NCBI GenBank assembly: GCA_047635695.1
Contig: JBLILN010000007.1
Location: 24,230-88,229, forward strand
From: UBA2136 sp047635695
Lineage (GTDB): Bacteria > Pseudomonadota > Alphaproteobacteria > UBA2136
Reading direction: 5' to 3'
DNA length: 64,000 bases
The notes under the pieces are model-generated. The model was not told where the DNA came from and did not search any database. It was given only the letters and a program-made list of their open reading frames with translations. The stretch's first letter is position 1. Each line of letters opens with the position of its first letter. Made by a program: the position numbers and the translations under genes. This document shows, in pieces, positions 33,920 to 42,924 of the stretch.

Positions 33920-35518
33920 TTAAGACCAGGGAGCGTCTTCGTCGTTCACGGCTTTTGCGGGTGCGCCCGTGTTTGCCACAAAACCAGCACTTTCAGCTGT
34001 TTGTTGCGCGTAACCACCGTTGTAATTATCCATTGACTGCGGGCTGATATAGTCCTTAAACAACGTAAATTGCGGTACAAATGTAAGGGCCACTGTTGTT
34101 GTCGGGCCTTTACGGTTTTTAGAAATAATACATTCGGCTTTGCCTTTAATGCGGGCAAGGTGTTCTTTCATTTCTTCGCTACGGTCAACTTCTGGCGGCA
34201 GTGTTTTTTCAAAATAATAGTCCTCACGGTAAAGGAACATTACCACGTCGGCGTCTTGCTCAATGGAACCCGACTCACGTAAGTCAGAAAGCATGGGGCG
34301 TTTGTTGTCACGGCTTTCAACCGCACGAGAAAGCTGGGAAAGGGCAATAACAGGTATAGCCAATTCACGGGCAACGGCTTTAAGGCCTTGAGATATCTCG
34401 CTAATTTCTTGCACACGGTTTTGCTGTGATGCTTTGCTTGAGCCACGCATAAGCTGTAAATAATCGACCACAATCATACCGATATCAAATTGGCGTTTCA
34501 TGCGTCTCGCACGGGAACGGAATGTGGCAATGGTAATCGCAGGCGTATCGTCAATAATAATCGGCATTTCAGCCAGCGTGTTGGCACAGGCCTGAATGCG
34601 GGTAAATTCTTCGTCATCAAGGCTACCATCAATAATTTTGAAGGAGTTGACACGGGCTTCCGCCGCAATAATACGTGTTGTTAATTGTTCGGCGGACATC
34701 TCCATTGAAAAGACACCCACACCCGCACCACCAAATTGGTTGTTTTTAACAGCAGCGGCGGCATTTTGTGCAAAGTTAATGGCAATGGCTGTTTTACCCA
34801 TGGAAGGCCTTGCGGCTAAAATAATTAATTCGTCTTTGTGGAAACCACCTAAGGCGGCGTCAATGGCCGTTAAGCCAGAAGTTGTACCCACAAGTTTACC
34901 TTGGTATTTTTTCGCTTCAGCAATTTGGTCGATCACATTTTTAAGTGGATTTTTAAGGTCTTGGTATGTCACAGTGCTACCTGTTTCAACCAGTTTGAAA
35001 AGTGTTTGTTCAACGTCACTAATAACGTTTTGAATAGTGTCCTGTTGTTCAGATGGTGGAATGTCCTGTGCGTTATGGGTCAGGTCTTGGCCGACTTTTA
35101 TCAACTGACGTTGTAAATAGTAGTTTTTAACAATGATAGCGAGGTCTTTTACGCGGAAAGCATGGGATGCATTTTCCATAATGCCAGACAAATGGTTAGC
35201 AAGGTCGCCGTCACCGTCATATGAGCTACGCATGTTCTCGCGGATCGTCATAGGGCTGGCTTCAAAGCCTTTGCCTAAAAGCTGTGCCATTGTTTCGTAA
35301 ACGGCACCGTTAAATTTAACGTAAAAATGTTCAGGCAGTAATTCACCTTCAACTTCGTCATAGTAGTCGTTGTTGAGCATGAGTAAACCAATTAGGGCTT
35401 GTTCAACTTCGCTTGAATGAGGCAGGTCTTTGGCTGTTTGGGCAGGGTTACCGCTAACGTTCATATCCATGTCAGATGTCTGCTGTAGCTGAGCGTTTAT
35501 AGCGTCGATATCCATCAT
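33920..35518 (-). CDS. dnaB: Replicative DNA helicase DnaB
   Basis: DnaB is the hexameric 5'-3' helicase at the replication fork. The start is taken at MMDIDAIN, with AGGG about 7 bases upstream; the longer open frame reads into a repeat element. The 532-residue protein has the N-terminal domain (SSEVEQALIGLLML, about 35-140), then the RecA-like core with the Walker A AARPSMGKTA, Walker B IVVDYLQLM, and SRAVESRDNKRPMLSDLRESGSIEQDAD. No intein is present. The gene is separated from rplI by a lipoprotein gene, unlike the usual rplI-dnaB order. Confidence 0.96.
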   Translation of the reverse strand: MMDIDAINAQLQQTSDMDMNVSGNPAQTAKDLPHSSEVEQALIGLLMLNNDYYDEVEGELLPEHFYVKFNGAVYETMAQLLGKGFEASPMTIRENMRSSYDGDGDLANHLSGIMENASHAFRVKDLAIIVKNYYLQRQLIKVGQDLTHNAQDIPPSEQQDTIQNVISDVEQTLFKLVETGSTVTYQDLKNPLKNVIDQIAEAKKYQGKLVGTTSGLTAIDAALGGFHKDELIILAARPSMGKTAIAINFAQNAAAAVKNNQFGGAGVGVFSMEMSAEQLTTRIIAAEARVNSFKIIDGSLDDEEFTRIQACANTLAEMPIIIDDTPAITIATFRSRARRMKRQFDIGMIVVDYLQLMRGSSKASQQNRVQEISEISQGLKAVARELAIPVIALSQLSRAVESRDNKRPMLSDLRESGSIEQDADVVMFLYREDYYFEKTLPPEVDRSEEMKEHLARIKGKAECIISKNRKGPTTTVALTFVPQFTLFKDYISPQSMDNYNGGYAQQTAESAGFVANTGAPAKAVNDEDAPWS

Positions 35519-35544
35519 GTTTACCCTATTTAATTGTTTACGAA

Positions 35545-35655
35545 ATGTCACCTCACTGCGATACTTTAATTTAACTTTCGCGGGACGCATGTACTCAGTG
35601 TACATTTACGTTTCCACACATTAAATGAAATCAAAATCTCATCAGTGACCGCTAT
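35545..35655 (+). repeat. Dispersed intergenic element, family 2 (copy D)
   Basis: This element contains TTTAACTTTCGCGGGACGC, then ATGTAC-TCAGT-GTACAT, then TTTACGTTTCCA, and ends CTCATCAGTGAC. It aligns over about 95 bases with 47910-48005, roughly 75-80% identical by eye. It lies just upstream of dnaB; its reverse complement reads YMRPAKVK, as does the other copy. The function is unknown. Confidence 0.55.
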
Positions 35656-35775
35656 GCTTTGCATAGCTTGTAAAATTTAACTTTGTGGCTATTTTCAGTT
35701 ATGAAAATCCACTAGAAAATGAGTATACAGCATCCCTATGTTTTCGCAATTCTTAATTGTAAATTACCCCTAAAA

Positions 35776-35800
35776 TAAAAAAGCACCCGAAGGTGCTTTG
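35776..35800 (-). terminator. Terminator of the 35825 lipoprotein gene
   Basis: AGCACC and GGTGCT pair across CGA, followed by TTTTTT on the minus strand. Confidence 0.85.
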
Positions 35801-35824
35801 CCATAAAAGGCTAGTTCGATACTT

Positions 35825-36277
35825 TTATTTTTTTATGATAATTTCTATAACACGATGTTTTTTGTCAATGTTTAGTGATACATTAATGCTATCTACTACT
35901 TGAAGTGTTCCGCCAAGAGGGTGGAATTTTTCAACTATATGTACATTGCTAACAACCGCTATTTCTTTTATATTTATAATAAGTTCTTTATTGTCATATT
36001 CGACTTTCTTAAGCAATACATCTAATGCGTGATCATTTGCTTTTAAGCTTTGGCTGCCCTCTACTCCGAAGTTAATAACTATATCTTTTACGCTATCTGC
36101 TCCAGAAACACTTATCAATATCATGTTTTCACCAGTGCTGATAAAGGTTGGGTGGTTAGTGGTATTGGAGATGGTGATGTGTTGAGCTAATAGGTTGTTA
36201 TCACTACAACCTGAGAGTAACGACATGAAAGTTAGTGCTAAAATGGCCATAAGGCTACTTATTTTTGTAAATTGCAT
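35825..36277 (-). CDS. Hypothetical lipoprotein (150 aa)
   Basis: The start MQFTKISSL is preceded by GAGGA about 5 bases upstream. It gives a classical lipoprotein signal with the lipobox L-L-S-G-C at about residue 24. The upstream extension of the open frame has no ribosome site. The rest is a beta-rich domain (ITISNTTNHPTFISTGENM, VDSINVSLNIDKKHRVIEIIIKK) with no family that I recognise. It is a single-gene unit with terminators on both sides, inserted between rplI and dnaB. Confidence 0.75.
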   Translation of the reverse strand: MQFTKISSLMAILALTFMSLLSGCSDNNLLAQHITISNTTNHPTFISTGENMILISVSGADSVKDIVINFGVEGSQSLKANDHALDVLLKKVEYDNKELIINIKEIAVVSNVHIVEKFHPLGGTLQVVDSINVSLNIDKKHRVIEIIIKK

Positions 36278-36435
36278 AGGTATTTCCTCGTAAAGGTCCG
36301 CTGAGCTTAGAATAAGTCCATTTAAAAACGGTAAAAAGATGGTGTTTGTAGCTAATAAATAGGGGCTGTGATGGGGAATAACAAGGGGAAGTATCAAATA
36401 AAATATGATCACTGGCGTTTTATATCATTAATATG

Positions 36436-36486
36436 CAAAAAAAAGCCCCACTTAAACCGAAAATTCGGTCAAGCGAGGCTTTTATA
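36436..36486 (-). terminator. Terminator of rpsF-rpsR-rplI
   Basis: A long interrupted stem (GCCTCGCTTGACCGAA against CGGTTTAAGTGGGGC around TTTT) is followed by eight Ts on the minus strand, about 70 bases after the rplI stop. Confidence 0.85.
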
Positions 36487-36555
36487 ATGTCGTTGTTACC
36501 GTTAAGCGTCGATATTAAATATCAATACTTACTAGATAACTAACCCACGAGTGGA

Positions 36556-37005
36556 TTATGAAGTTTGACGTACAACATTTACAGCTACTTTAACAGCCAC
36601 TTCTGGGTGTAAAGCAATGCGTACTTCAAATTCGCCTAGGCTTTTAATTGGCTCACCAATTTGTACCATTGAGCGTTTTATTTGTTTGCCATCAGCAATA
36701 AGGCTGTTTGCAATGTCAGCAGCTTTAACTGAACCGTAAAGTTGGCCAGTTTCAGAAGCTTGACGTATAAGTGTAACTGAAGTGTCGTTAAACGTTTCAG
36801 AAACACCTGTTGCCACTTGGCGTGCATCTTCGCTTTTAGCCATAAGTTCGCTGCGCTGTGCTTCGTACTTAGCTAAGTTAGCTTTTGTTGCTGGTAAAGC
36901 TTTGCTTTGTGGTAAAAGGAAGTTACGGCCAAAACCGGCTTTAACTTCAACTGTGTCACCCATGTTACCAAGGCGAGCAATGCGTTCTAGTAAAATAACT
37001 TGCAT
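36556..37005 (-). CDS. rplI: 50S ribosomal protein bL9
   Basis: bL9 is a two-domain protein on the side of the large subunit that helps keep reading fidelity. The 149-residue sequence has the N-terminal signature VILLERIARLGNMGDTVEVKAGFGRNFLLP, a long connecting helix and the C-terminal domain with GQLYGSVKAADIA. It is the last gene of rpsF-rpsR-rplI. The DUF2232 gene often found before rplI in alphaproteobacteria is not present. Confidence 0.97.
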   Translation of the reverse strand: MQVILLERIARLGNMGDTVEVKAGFGRNFLLPQSKALPATKANLAKYEAQRSELMAKSEDARQVATGVSETFNDTSVTLIRQASETGQLYGSVKAADIANSLIADGKQIKRSMVQIGEPIKSLGEFEVRIALHPEVAVKVAVNVVRQTS

Positions 37006-37026
37006 AATATTTTTCTCCTTTAAGGG

Positions 37027-37332
37027 TTACTTAGATACGTAAGGCATAAGAGCAAGGTGACGCGCACGCTTGATAGCAATAGCCAATTTACGTTGTTTAA
37101 TGTTGCTCACACCAGTGATGTGGCTTGGTAGCATTTTACCGTATGGTGATACAAAGCGTCCAAGTGTGCGGATGTCTTTGTAGTCAATTGCTGGCGCACG
37201 GTCACCTGTGAACGGGCAAGACTTTTTACGACGGAAGTAAGGCTTTCCAAGTAGGCTTGAGCTTGCTGCTGCTGCAGGGCGTGAACCTTCTGTAGAAGTA
37301 GCTTCTGTGTTTTTTGTTTCGATTTCAGACAT
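37027..37332 (-). CDS. rpsR: 30S ribosomal protein bS18
   Basis: bS18 binds next to bS6 on the platform of the small subunit. Of 101 residues the last 75 match the family (RRKKSCPFTG, IDYKDIRTLGRFVSPYGKMLP, RQLAIAIKRARHLALMPY-like end). The first 25 or so residues are an Ala/Ser/Thr-rich extension (EATSTEGSRPAAAASSS), longer than in most relatives. The gene follows rpsF by 14 bases. Confidence 0.97.
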   Translation of the reverse strand: MSEIETKNTEATSTEGSRPAAAASSSLLGKPYFRRKKSCPFTGDRAPAIDYKDIRTLGRFVSPYGKMLPSHITGVSNIKQRKLAIAIKRARHLALMPYVSK

Positions 37333-37346
37333 GTTTATATCCTTTC

Positions 37347-37742
37347 TTATGCTTCAGCTGTAGCGTTAGCCATTGGGCGACGCGTTGTTTTAGCTGCATC
37401 TTTTGAATCATCAGGGCGACGACGTGGAGCCATTTGAATTGAAGGCGCTTTAGTAAGTTCAGGTGCGCTCATAGTTAGGAAACGAATAATATCGTCACTA
37501 ATACGCATTTGACGTTCAAGTTCAACAATAGCGTCTCCGTTACCTTCGAAGCCGATAAGTGTGTAATAACCCTTGCGGTGTTTGTTTACACGGTAAGCAA
37601 GAGTTTTAAGACCCCATTGCTCAGTTTTGATAATTTTAGCGCCTTTAGATGTAAGAATTTCTTCAAACTTCTTCGCAGTCGTTTCTGCGTGTGTAGAAGC
37701 AACATCTGGACGTACGATATAAACGAGTTCATAGAATGACAT
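37347..37742 (-). CDS. rpsF: 30S ribosomal protein bS6
   Basis: bS6 forms a dimer with bS18 on the platform. The 131-residue protein has YELVYIVRPDVAS at the start, then EQWGLKTLAYRVNKHRKGYYTLIGFEG, and an alphaproteobacteria-like C-terminal tail rich in Arg/Pro (APRRRPDDSKDAAKTTRRP). It is the first gene of rpsF-rpsR-rplI. It is divergent from fabD across 269 bases, where the promoters and any bS6:bS18 leader would lie. Confidence 0.97.
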   Translation of the reverse strand: MSFYELVYIVRPDVASTHAETTAKKFEEILTSKGAKIIKTEQWGLKTLAYRVNKHRKGYYTLIGFEGNGDAIVELERQMRISDDIIRFLTMSAPELTKAPSIQMAPRRRPDDSKDAAKTTRRPMANATAEA

Positions 37743-38011
37743 ATGTTTATTCCTTCTGGTTACAATTAAAATTTATAGACTGTACCGCTTAAAAACGTGC
37801 GATAAAGCCCCATATTGCAGCCATCTCTATAGTAAGATAGCAAGGTCAATAGGCCGCACTATACTGAAATTGTAGTTATTTGCAAGTGAAAACCGCATAT
37901 CCCCCTTACATTAATTGGTTTTTTCTGCCACTCAGCACTTGACGAATAAATGCAGGCGCCCCAATATAAGGCTTATATGATATTAAATATAACAATGAAT
38001 GTATAAAAAAT

Positions 38012-38974
38012 ATGTTTTCTAAAGGCACAACGGCGTTAGTTTTTCCGGGTCAAGGCTCACAAAAAATTGGCATGGGGCAAGAGTTCTATGAAAGTAGCCT
38101 CACCAAAAATTTGTTCGAACAAGCAAACGACGCTCTTTCCTTTAATTTAAGCAAACTTATGCTTCAAGGCGACACGGCTGAACTTTCACGCACGGCCAAT
38201 ACGCAACCAGCATTATTGCTCACAAGTTATGCCGCTTTCAGTTATTTAAAGGCGCAAACCAATATGGAACTGACGCAAATGTCAGGCATGGTTGCAGGGC
38301 ATTCACTCGGCGAATATTCAGCGCTTGCCGCCGCCGATGTTTTTGACTTTGAAACTGCTTTAAAATTGGTACGCAAACGTGGCGAAGCCATGCAAAATGC
38401 GGTGAAAGAAGGTGAGGGTGCCATGGTGGCTGTTTTAGGTCTTACATATGATGACATTCATGCCATTGCAAGCACGGCAGGTTGTTTTGTTGCCAATGAT
38501 AATTCCGACGGCCAAGTTGTCCTTTCAGGCACGGTAGAATCTATCGAAAAAGCATCAGAAATGGCGACAGCTAAAGGCGCTAAACGTGTGGTACGCTTAC
38601 CTGTTTCAGCACCGTTCCACTGCCCATTGATGAAGCCAGCAGCCGACGTCATGGCAACAGAACTTGAAGCCGCGACCATGCAAAATGCCAGCTTACCTAT
38701 TATATGTAACGTTACAGCGGCGGCAGAAATAACGGCCGATAAATTACGCCAAAACTTAGTATCACAGGTGACGGGTTCTGTGCGTTGGCGTGAAAGTATG
38801 ATACATTTAGCCGATAAAGGCATCACAGATATTTATGAACTGGGCACAGGTAAAGTGTTAACAGGCCTCGCTAAACGTTGCGACGCACGCTTAAAAGGCA
38901 CAGCGTTAAATACGCCCGCACAAATTGATAACTTACTTGAAGCTTTGTTAAAAAATAACGAAATCGCTTCATAA
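38012..38974 (+). CDS. fabD: Malonyl-CoA:ACP transacylase
   Basis: FabD loads malonyl groups onto acyl carrier protein for fatty acid elongation. The 320-residue protein has FPGQGSQKIGMG near the N-terminus, the nucleophile motif GHSLGEYSAL with S98, and the active-site histidine H203 in APFHCPLM. It is divergent from rpsF, an arrangement common in alphaproteobacteria. fabG follows 34 bases downstream. Confidence 0.97.
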   Translation: MFSKGTTALVFPGQGSQKIGMGQEFYESSLTKNLFEQANDALSFNLSKLMLQGDTAELSRTANTQPALLLTSYAAFSYLKAQTNMELTQMSGMVAGHSLGEYSALAAADVFDFETALKLVRKRGEAMQNAVKEGEGAMVAVLGLTYDDIHAIASTAGCFVANDNSDGQVVLSGTVESIEKASEMATAKGAKRVVRLPVSAPFHCPLMKPAADVMATELEAATMQNASLPIICNVTAAAEITADKLRQNLVSQVTGSVRWRESMIHLADKGITDIYELGTGKVLTGLAKRCDARLKGTALNTPAQIDNLLEALLKNNEIAS

Positions 38975-39008
38975 AAAACATATAAAATAAATAACAAAGG
39001 TTAAAAAA

Positions 39009-39722
39009 ATGTCACTCACAGGTTTAAAATGTTTAGTCACAGGCGGCAGCCGCGGTATTGGTAAAGGTATTGCGCAAGCGCTTATTGCCCAAGGGGCAGA
39101 AGTTGTTATTTCGGGTTCAAACCCAAATAGTCTTAAAATAGTAGCCGATGAAATTGGCGCTACTTTTGTTGCGGCAAACTTGCACGACACAAAGGCGATT
39201 GACGGCTTAATTGAAGCTGTGGGCCCTGTGGATGTTTTGGTAAACAATGCAGGTATCACACGTGACGGCTTGTTTCAGCGCATGAGCGACGCCGATTGGG
39301 ACGACGTTTTACAAGTAAACTTGCGTGCCAACATACAACTTTCCAACGCCTTTGCTAAATTGATGATGAAAAAACGCTTCGGGCGCATTATAAACATTAC
39401 GTCGGTTGTGGCGCATATGGGTAACGTTGGCCAAACCAACTATATTACATCAAAAGCGGCTGTTACAGGCTTCACTAAGGGCTTGGCACAAGAAGTGGCA
39501 CGTCGTGGCGTGACGGTGAACTGCATTGCCCCTGGTTTTATCCAAACCGACATGACAGAAGACATGACCGAAAAAGCTGTGGAAGAAATGGTTGCTAAAA
39601 TTCCAAGCAGAAAACTTGGCACAGTAAGCGACATCGCCCACGCAGTTACTTACCTTGCCAGCAAAGAGGCGGGTTACGTGACAGGAACGACATTGCACGT
39701 TAACGGCGGTTTGTACTTATAA
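39009..39722 (+). CDS. fabG: 3-oxoacyl-ACP reductase
   Basis: FabG reduces beta-ketoacyl-ACP with NADPH. The 237-residue short-chain dehydrogenase has the NADP-binding motif TGGSRGIGKGIA, NNAG at about residue 78, and the catalytic set S132, Y145, K149. It ends in TGTTLHVNGGLYL, typical of FabG. It is co-transcribed with fabD. In many relatives acpP and fabF come next. Here a terminator closes the unit instead, so those genes must lie elsewhere. Confidence 0.96.
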   Translation: MSLTGLKCLVTGGSRGIGKGIAQALIAQGAEVVISGSNPNSLKIVADEIGATFVAANLHDTKAIDGLIEAVGPVDVLVNNAGITRDGLFQRMSDADWDDVLQVNLRANIQLSNAFAKLMMKKRFGRIINITSVVAHMGNVGQTNYITSKAAVTGFTKGLAQEVARRGVTVNCIAPGFIQTDMTEDMTEKAVEEMVAKIPSRKLGTVSDIAHAVTYLASKEAGYVTGTTLHVNGGLYL

Positions 39723-39738
39723 ATTCTGTTCGAAGGGA

Positions 39739-39767
39739 ATAGGCGCTTTAAGGGTGCCTATTTTTGT
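39739..39767 (+). terminator. Terminator of fabD-fabG
   Basis: ATAGGCGC and GTGCCTAT pair with one wobble and are followed by five Ts, directly after fabG. Confidence 0.82.
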
Positions 39768-39776
39768 TTCAGCCTG

Positions 39777-39850
39777 ATGTCATTGCTACTTAGCAACGTC
39801 CATAAGCCTCAACTAAAATATCCCCGCCTGATTCACTATTGACGAGAAGG
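39777..39850 (+). repeat. Dispersed intergenic element, family 1 (copy E)
   Basis: It begins ATGTCATTGCTAC and shares with copy C (24797) the ordered blocks GCAA, CCAT, CTCA, TAAAAT and CCTGA-TTCA. The right end is diverged. It begins just after the fabG terminator. Confidence 0.45.
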
Positions 39851-39916
39851 CGCGTTATATTTAATTAAAATTCAATGAATAAACGAGCGTGATGAAAACA
39901 GATGTTTGGCAAAAAA

Positions 39917-39945
39917 AAACAGCCTTTTGAAGGGGCTGTTTTAAA
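39917..39945 (-). terminator. Terminator of the universal stress protein gene
   Basis: ACAGCC and GGCTGT flank CCTTCAAAA; on the minus strand eight or more Ts follow the stem. Confidence 0.82.
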
Positions 39946-39971
39946 ATGGAAATGTCAATACTTCATCAGGC

Positions 39972-40826
39972 TTATGCCATGTCGCCCACAACCAGAACGT
40001 CACAAGGTGGTGCAGCAAGAATTTCTTTTGCAGAACTACCTATCATGGCATTACCGATGCCAGATCTCGCATGTGTCCCTATGGCCAACAAGTGAGGCTT
40101 TACATCATCAACGACCGCTAAAATACCAGAAATAGCAGCGCCTTGCTTCAGCCTTTTTTCAGCTTTTATGCCTTTTTCTTTGAAGGTTTCATTGTGTTTT
40201 TCAATAATTTCGTCAAGTTGTCGTACGCTTTCACTCTCAATAAAGCTTCTTGTATGCTCATCCGAAATGAAGCCTGCAAAAGGAATATCATAGATATTTA
40301 TCAGACTAAAAGCAGATTTAGGCGCAATTGTTGTCGCCATGCGCAAAGCTTTTTGGGAAGATGTAGAAAAATCGACAGCCACAGCTACTTTTTTGTAGTT
40401 ACTTGTAGGTTTGTCCTTCACCATCAGCACAGGTTTGGTGCCTTTGCGCATAACACGTTCAATAGTAGTGCCGACAAAAAGGTCGGGGAATTTCGTTTTA
40501 TTGTGTAGACCCATAATAATAAGGTCGGCTTTCGTTTTTTGTGAAAGGGCAATAATTTCTTCAAATGCGTCACCATTGGCGATATGAATTTTCACATCTA
40601 CTTTTTCTGCCAACGGATAGCCTTTTAGGTGAGCTTGTGCAAGGTCATTGGCTTCTTGACGAAGCGTTTCCTCATTGCGTTCCCACCACTGAGGCAATTT
40701 AAGGAGGTTCATTACATGAATAAGGTGCCGCTGGGCACCAAATTGATGGGCCAAGTAAATAGCTCTTTCCAGGGCGCGGTCTGCATGTGCCGAAAAATCG
40801 GAAGCAACGAGTATGTTTTTCACCAT
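39972..40826 (-). CDS. Tandem-domain universal stress protein (UspA family)
   Basis: The 284-residue protein has two UspA domains (about 1-140 and 145-284). Each begins with a strand ending in aspartate (ILVASDFSAHA; KVAVAVDFSTS). Each ends with the G-x2-G-x9-G-S/T nucleotide-binding pattern: GLHNKTKFPDLFVGTT is imperfect in the first, while GTHARSGIGNAMIGSS is good in the second. ATP binding is therefore more likely in the second domain. Such proteins support survival in stress or energy shortage, but the exact role is unknown. It is transcribed alone. Confidence 0.9.
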   Translation of the reverse strand: MVKNILVASDFSAHADRALERAIYLAHQFGAQRHLIHVMNLLKLPQWWERNEETLRQEANDLAQAHLKGYPLAEKVDVKIHIANGDAFEEIIALSQKTKADLIIMGLHNKTKFPDLFVGTTIERVMRKGTKPVLMVKDKPTSNYKKVAVAVDFSTSSQKALRMATTIAPKSAFSLINIYDIPFAGFISDEHTRSFIESESVRQLDEIIEKHNETFKEKGIKAEKRLKQGAAISGILAVVDDVKPHLLAIGTHARSGIGNAMIGSSAKEILAAPPCDVLVVGDMA

Positions 40827-41294
40827 AAATATCCTTTGTGTCGTTATGTTTTAAATAAATAATTATTAATATAATTATACGCCTGCTCCTGCAAATATAA
40901 AACAAATATTTAACTTAAATGTTAGGCGGAAGCGTAAATAATCATACGTTCAATGTGGGTAAAGGAGAGGCATTTATATAGGGTTGTATTTTTTCAATTC
41001 CACCAACTGAGGTACAAGGGGAATTAAAAGGCTTTTTTTACAATATATAAGTTGTATAATAAGGGCTAAAAAAACGTTTTAGGCACTTAATGCCGCTTTG
41101 ATTCGCTCTAGATTCCACTGCTATTCGCATTTTATACCACATTAATTCGCCTACAATGCCTATGAAACAGGCGTTTGCAACCTTTAGTTGTTAGTATAGG
41201 GCTGTTTTGAGTTGTTTCGGCAAATAAAAAACCCTCCGAAGAGGGTTTTAAAGTTCGATAATTAGATAGCATGAAGTGTTATGCCTTTGCGCAC
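40827..41294. other. Gene-free stretch between uspA-type and aldehyde dehydrogenase genes
   Basis: No credible coding frame is seen in these 468 A+T-rich bases. The only clear signals are the terminator of the aldehyde dehydrogenase gene at 41226-41252 and a weak dyad (ACAA-N8-TTGT) near 41040-41056. The promoter of the universal stress gene should lie in the first 150 bases. Confidence 0.5.
41226..41252 (-). terminator. Terminator of the aldehyde dehydrogenase gene
   Basis: AACCCTC and GAGGGTT pair across CGAA, with TTTT on the minus strand, about 45 bases beyond the stop. Confidence 0.8.
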
Positions 41295-42842
41295 TTAGGT
41301 GTCAAACTTCACGCCTTGTGCAAGTGGTAGTTCTTTTGACCAGTTGATGGTGCAGGTTTGACGTCTCATGTAAGTACGCCAAGCGTCAGAGCCACTTTCA
41401 CGGCCGCCGCCCGTTTCTTTTTCGCCGCCAAAAGCACCTCCAATTTCAGCGCCCGATGTGCCGATATTCACGTTGGCGATACCGCAGTCAGACCCCATGG
41501 CCGATAAGAATTTCTCAGCATTTTGCATGTTCAAAGTAAAGATAGAACTTGATAAACCTTGCGGTACGTCGTTCTGAATATCAATTGCTTCGTCTAAGTT
41601 TTTGATAGGTACTATGTATAATATAGGGGCGAACGTTTCTGTCTGCATAATTGGCAATGGTTTGTCCGCGCGGATAATCGTCGGTTCAACAAAGCTACCT
41701 TCACCTTCAATAATTTGCCCGCCATAAACAACTTCTCCACCTTGGTTTATCGCTTCTTCAATAGCTGCTTCATAAGCGTCAACTGAAAGTTCGTCAATAA
41801 GGGGGCCCATTAAAACACCTTCGGCGAGTGGGTCACCAATTTTAACGGAAGCATAAGCCTTCTTCACGTTTGTAATAAGGTCGTCAATAATATCAATATG
41901 TGCCAGCACACGCCTAGTTGTTGTACAACGTTGCCCTGCTGTGCCCACAGCGCCAAAAGTAACAGCACGCATCGCCATGTCTAGGTCGGCATCGTCCATA
42001 ATAATCATGGCATTGTTACCTCCAAGTTCCAGCAGGCACTTCGCAAAACGTTTGGCCGAATTTTGCCCCACGGCACGCCCCATAGGCACTGAACCTGTGG
42101 CGCTTATAAGCTTCATGCGTTTATCGTCAACCATGCGTTCACCTAAAGTACGGTCAACAGATATGACCAGCCCCATAAGGCCTTGCATGTTATTTCCTTT
42201 TAAAACTTTGTTTGTAATATGTTGCATAGCAATGGCTACAAGTGGTGTTTTTTCAGACGGTTTCCATACCATAGCATTACCACAAACGGCAGCAAGGCTT
42301 GCATTCCATGCCCAAACAGCGCAAGGGAAGTTAAAGGCCGTAATGATACCAATGGTACCCAGTGGATGCCATTGTTCATACATGCGGTGCCCAGGGCGTT
42401 CGCTGTGCATTGTGCTACCACATAGTTGACGAGAAAGGCCGACTGCAAAGTCGCAAATATCAATAGCTTCTTGAACTTCGCCAAGGCCTTCTGATAAAAC
42501 TTTACCCATTTCAAGTGATATAAGTTTACCTAAGGGTTCTTTATATTCACGGAACGCATTGCCCAGTTGACGAATAACATCACCACGGAGTGGGGCAGGT
42601 GTTTCGCGCCATTTAAGCTGTGCCGATTCAGCGTCGGCCACAACTGTTTCGTAGTCGGTGTCTGTCGCACAGTGTATGCGTGCCAGTACTTCGCCTGTCG
42701 TTGGGTTGGTTGAAGATAATAATTCACCACCTTCACTGTTCCACTTTTTACCGCAAGCGCCAAGGTTTTTTACGTCGAGGCCTAAGTCTTTAAAAATTTC
42801 GCTCACAATTGACTGTTGTGATTTTGCCAGTGGTAGAGTCAT
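41295..42842 (-). CDS. ALDH7-type aldehyde dehydrogenase (aminoadipate semialdehyde / piperideine-6-carboxylate)
   Basis: ALDH7 enzymes oxidise alpha-aminoadipate semialdehyde, in equilibrium with piperideine-6-carboxylate, to alpha-aminoadipate in lysine catabolism using NAD. The 515-residue protein shows the ALDH signature with E272 (LELGGNN) and the catalytic C306 (GQRCTTTRR). It also has the ALDH7-specific end NIGTSGAEIGGAFGGEKETGGGRESGSDAW, followed by YMRRQTCTINWS. It is transcribed alone. A lysine aminotransferase or dehydrogenase is not in the window, so the pathway role rests on family. Confidence 0.92.
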   Translation of the reverse strand: MTLPLAKSQQSIVSEIFKDLGLDVKNLGACGKKWNSEGGELLSSTNPTTGEVLARIHCATDTDYETVVADAESAQLKWRETPAPLRGDVIRQLGNAFREYKEPLGKLISLEMGKVLSEGLGEVQEAIDICDFAVGLSRQLCGSTMHSERPGHRMYEQWHPLGTIGIITAFNFPCAVWAWNASLAAVCGNAMVWKPSEKTPLVAIAMQHITNKVLKGNNMQGLMGLVISVDRTLGERMVDDKRMKLISATGSVPMGRAVGQNSAKRFAKCLLELGGNNAMIIMDDADLDMAMRAVTFGAVGTAGQRCTTTRRVLAHIDIIDDLITNVKKAYASVKIGDPLAEGVLMGPLIDELSVDAYEAAIEEAINQGGEVVYGGQIIEGEGSFVEPTIIRADKPLPIMQTETFAPILYIVPIKNLDEAIDIQNDVPQGLSSSIFTLNMQNAEKFLSAMGSDCGIANVNIGTSGAEIGGAFGGEKETGGGRESGSDAWRTYMRRQTCTINWSKELPLAQGVKFDT

Positions 42843-42924
42843 GATATTATTCCTTTTGTTGTGTTATTTTCTTAACGCGTTCTAGAATACGCTATAAAAA
42901 TAACACGGAATTAAAGTAAAACCA

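Noticed and set aside
37743..38011. bS6:bS18 ribosomal-protein leader upstream of rpsF
   Set aside because: Such leaders are known for this operon, but I could not find a convincing hairpin with the expected conserved bulge by eye.
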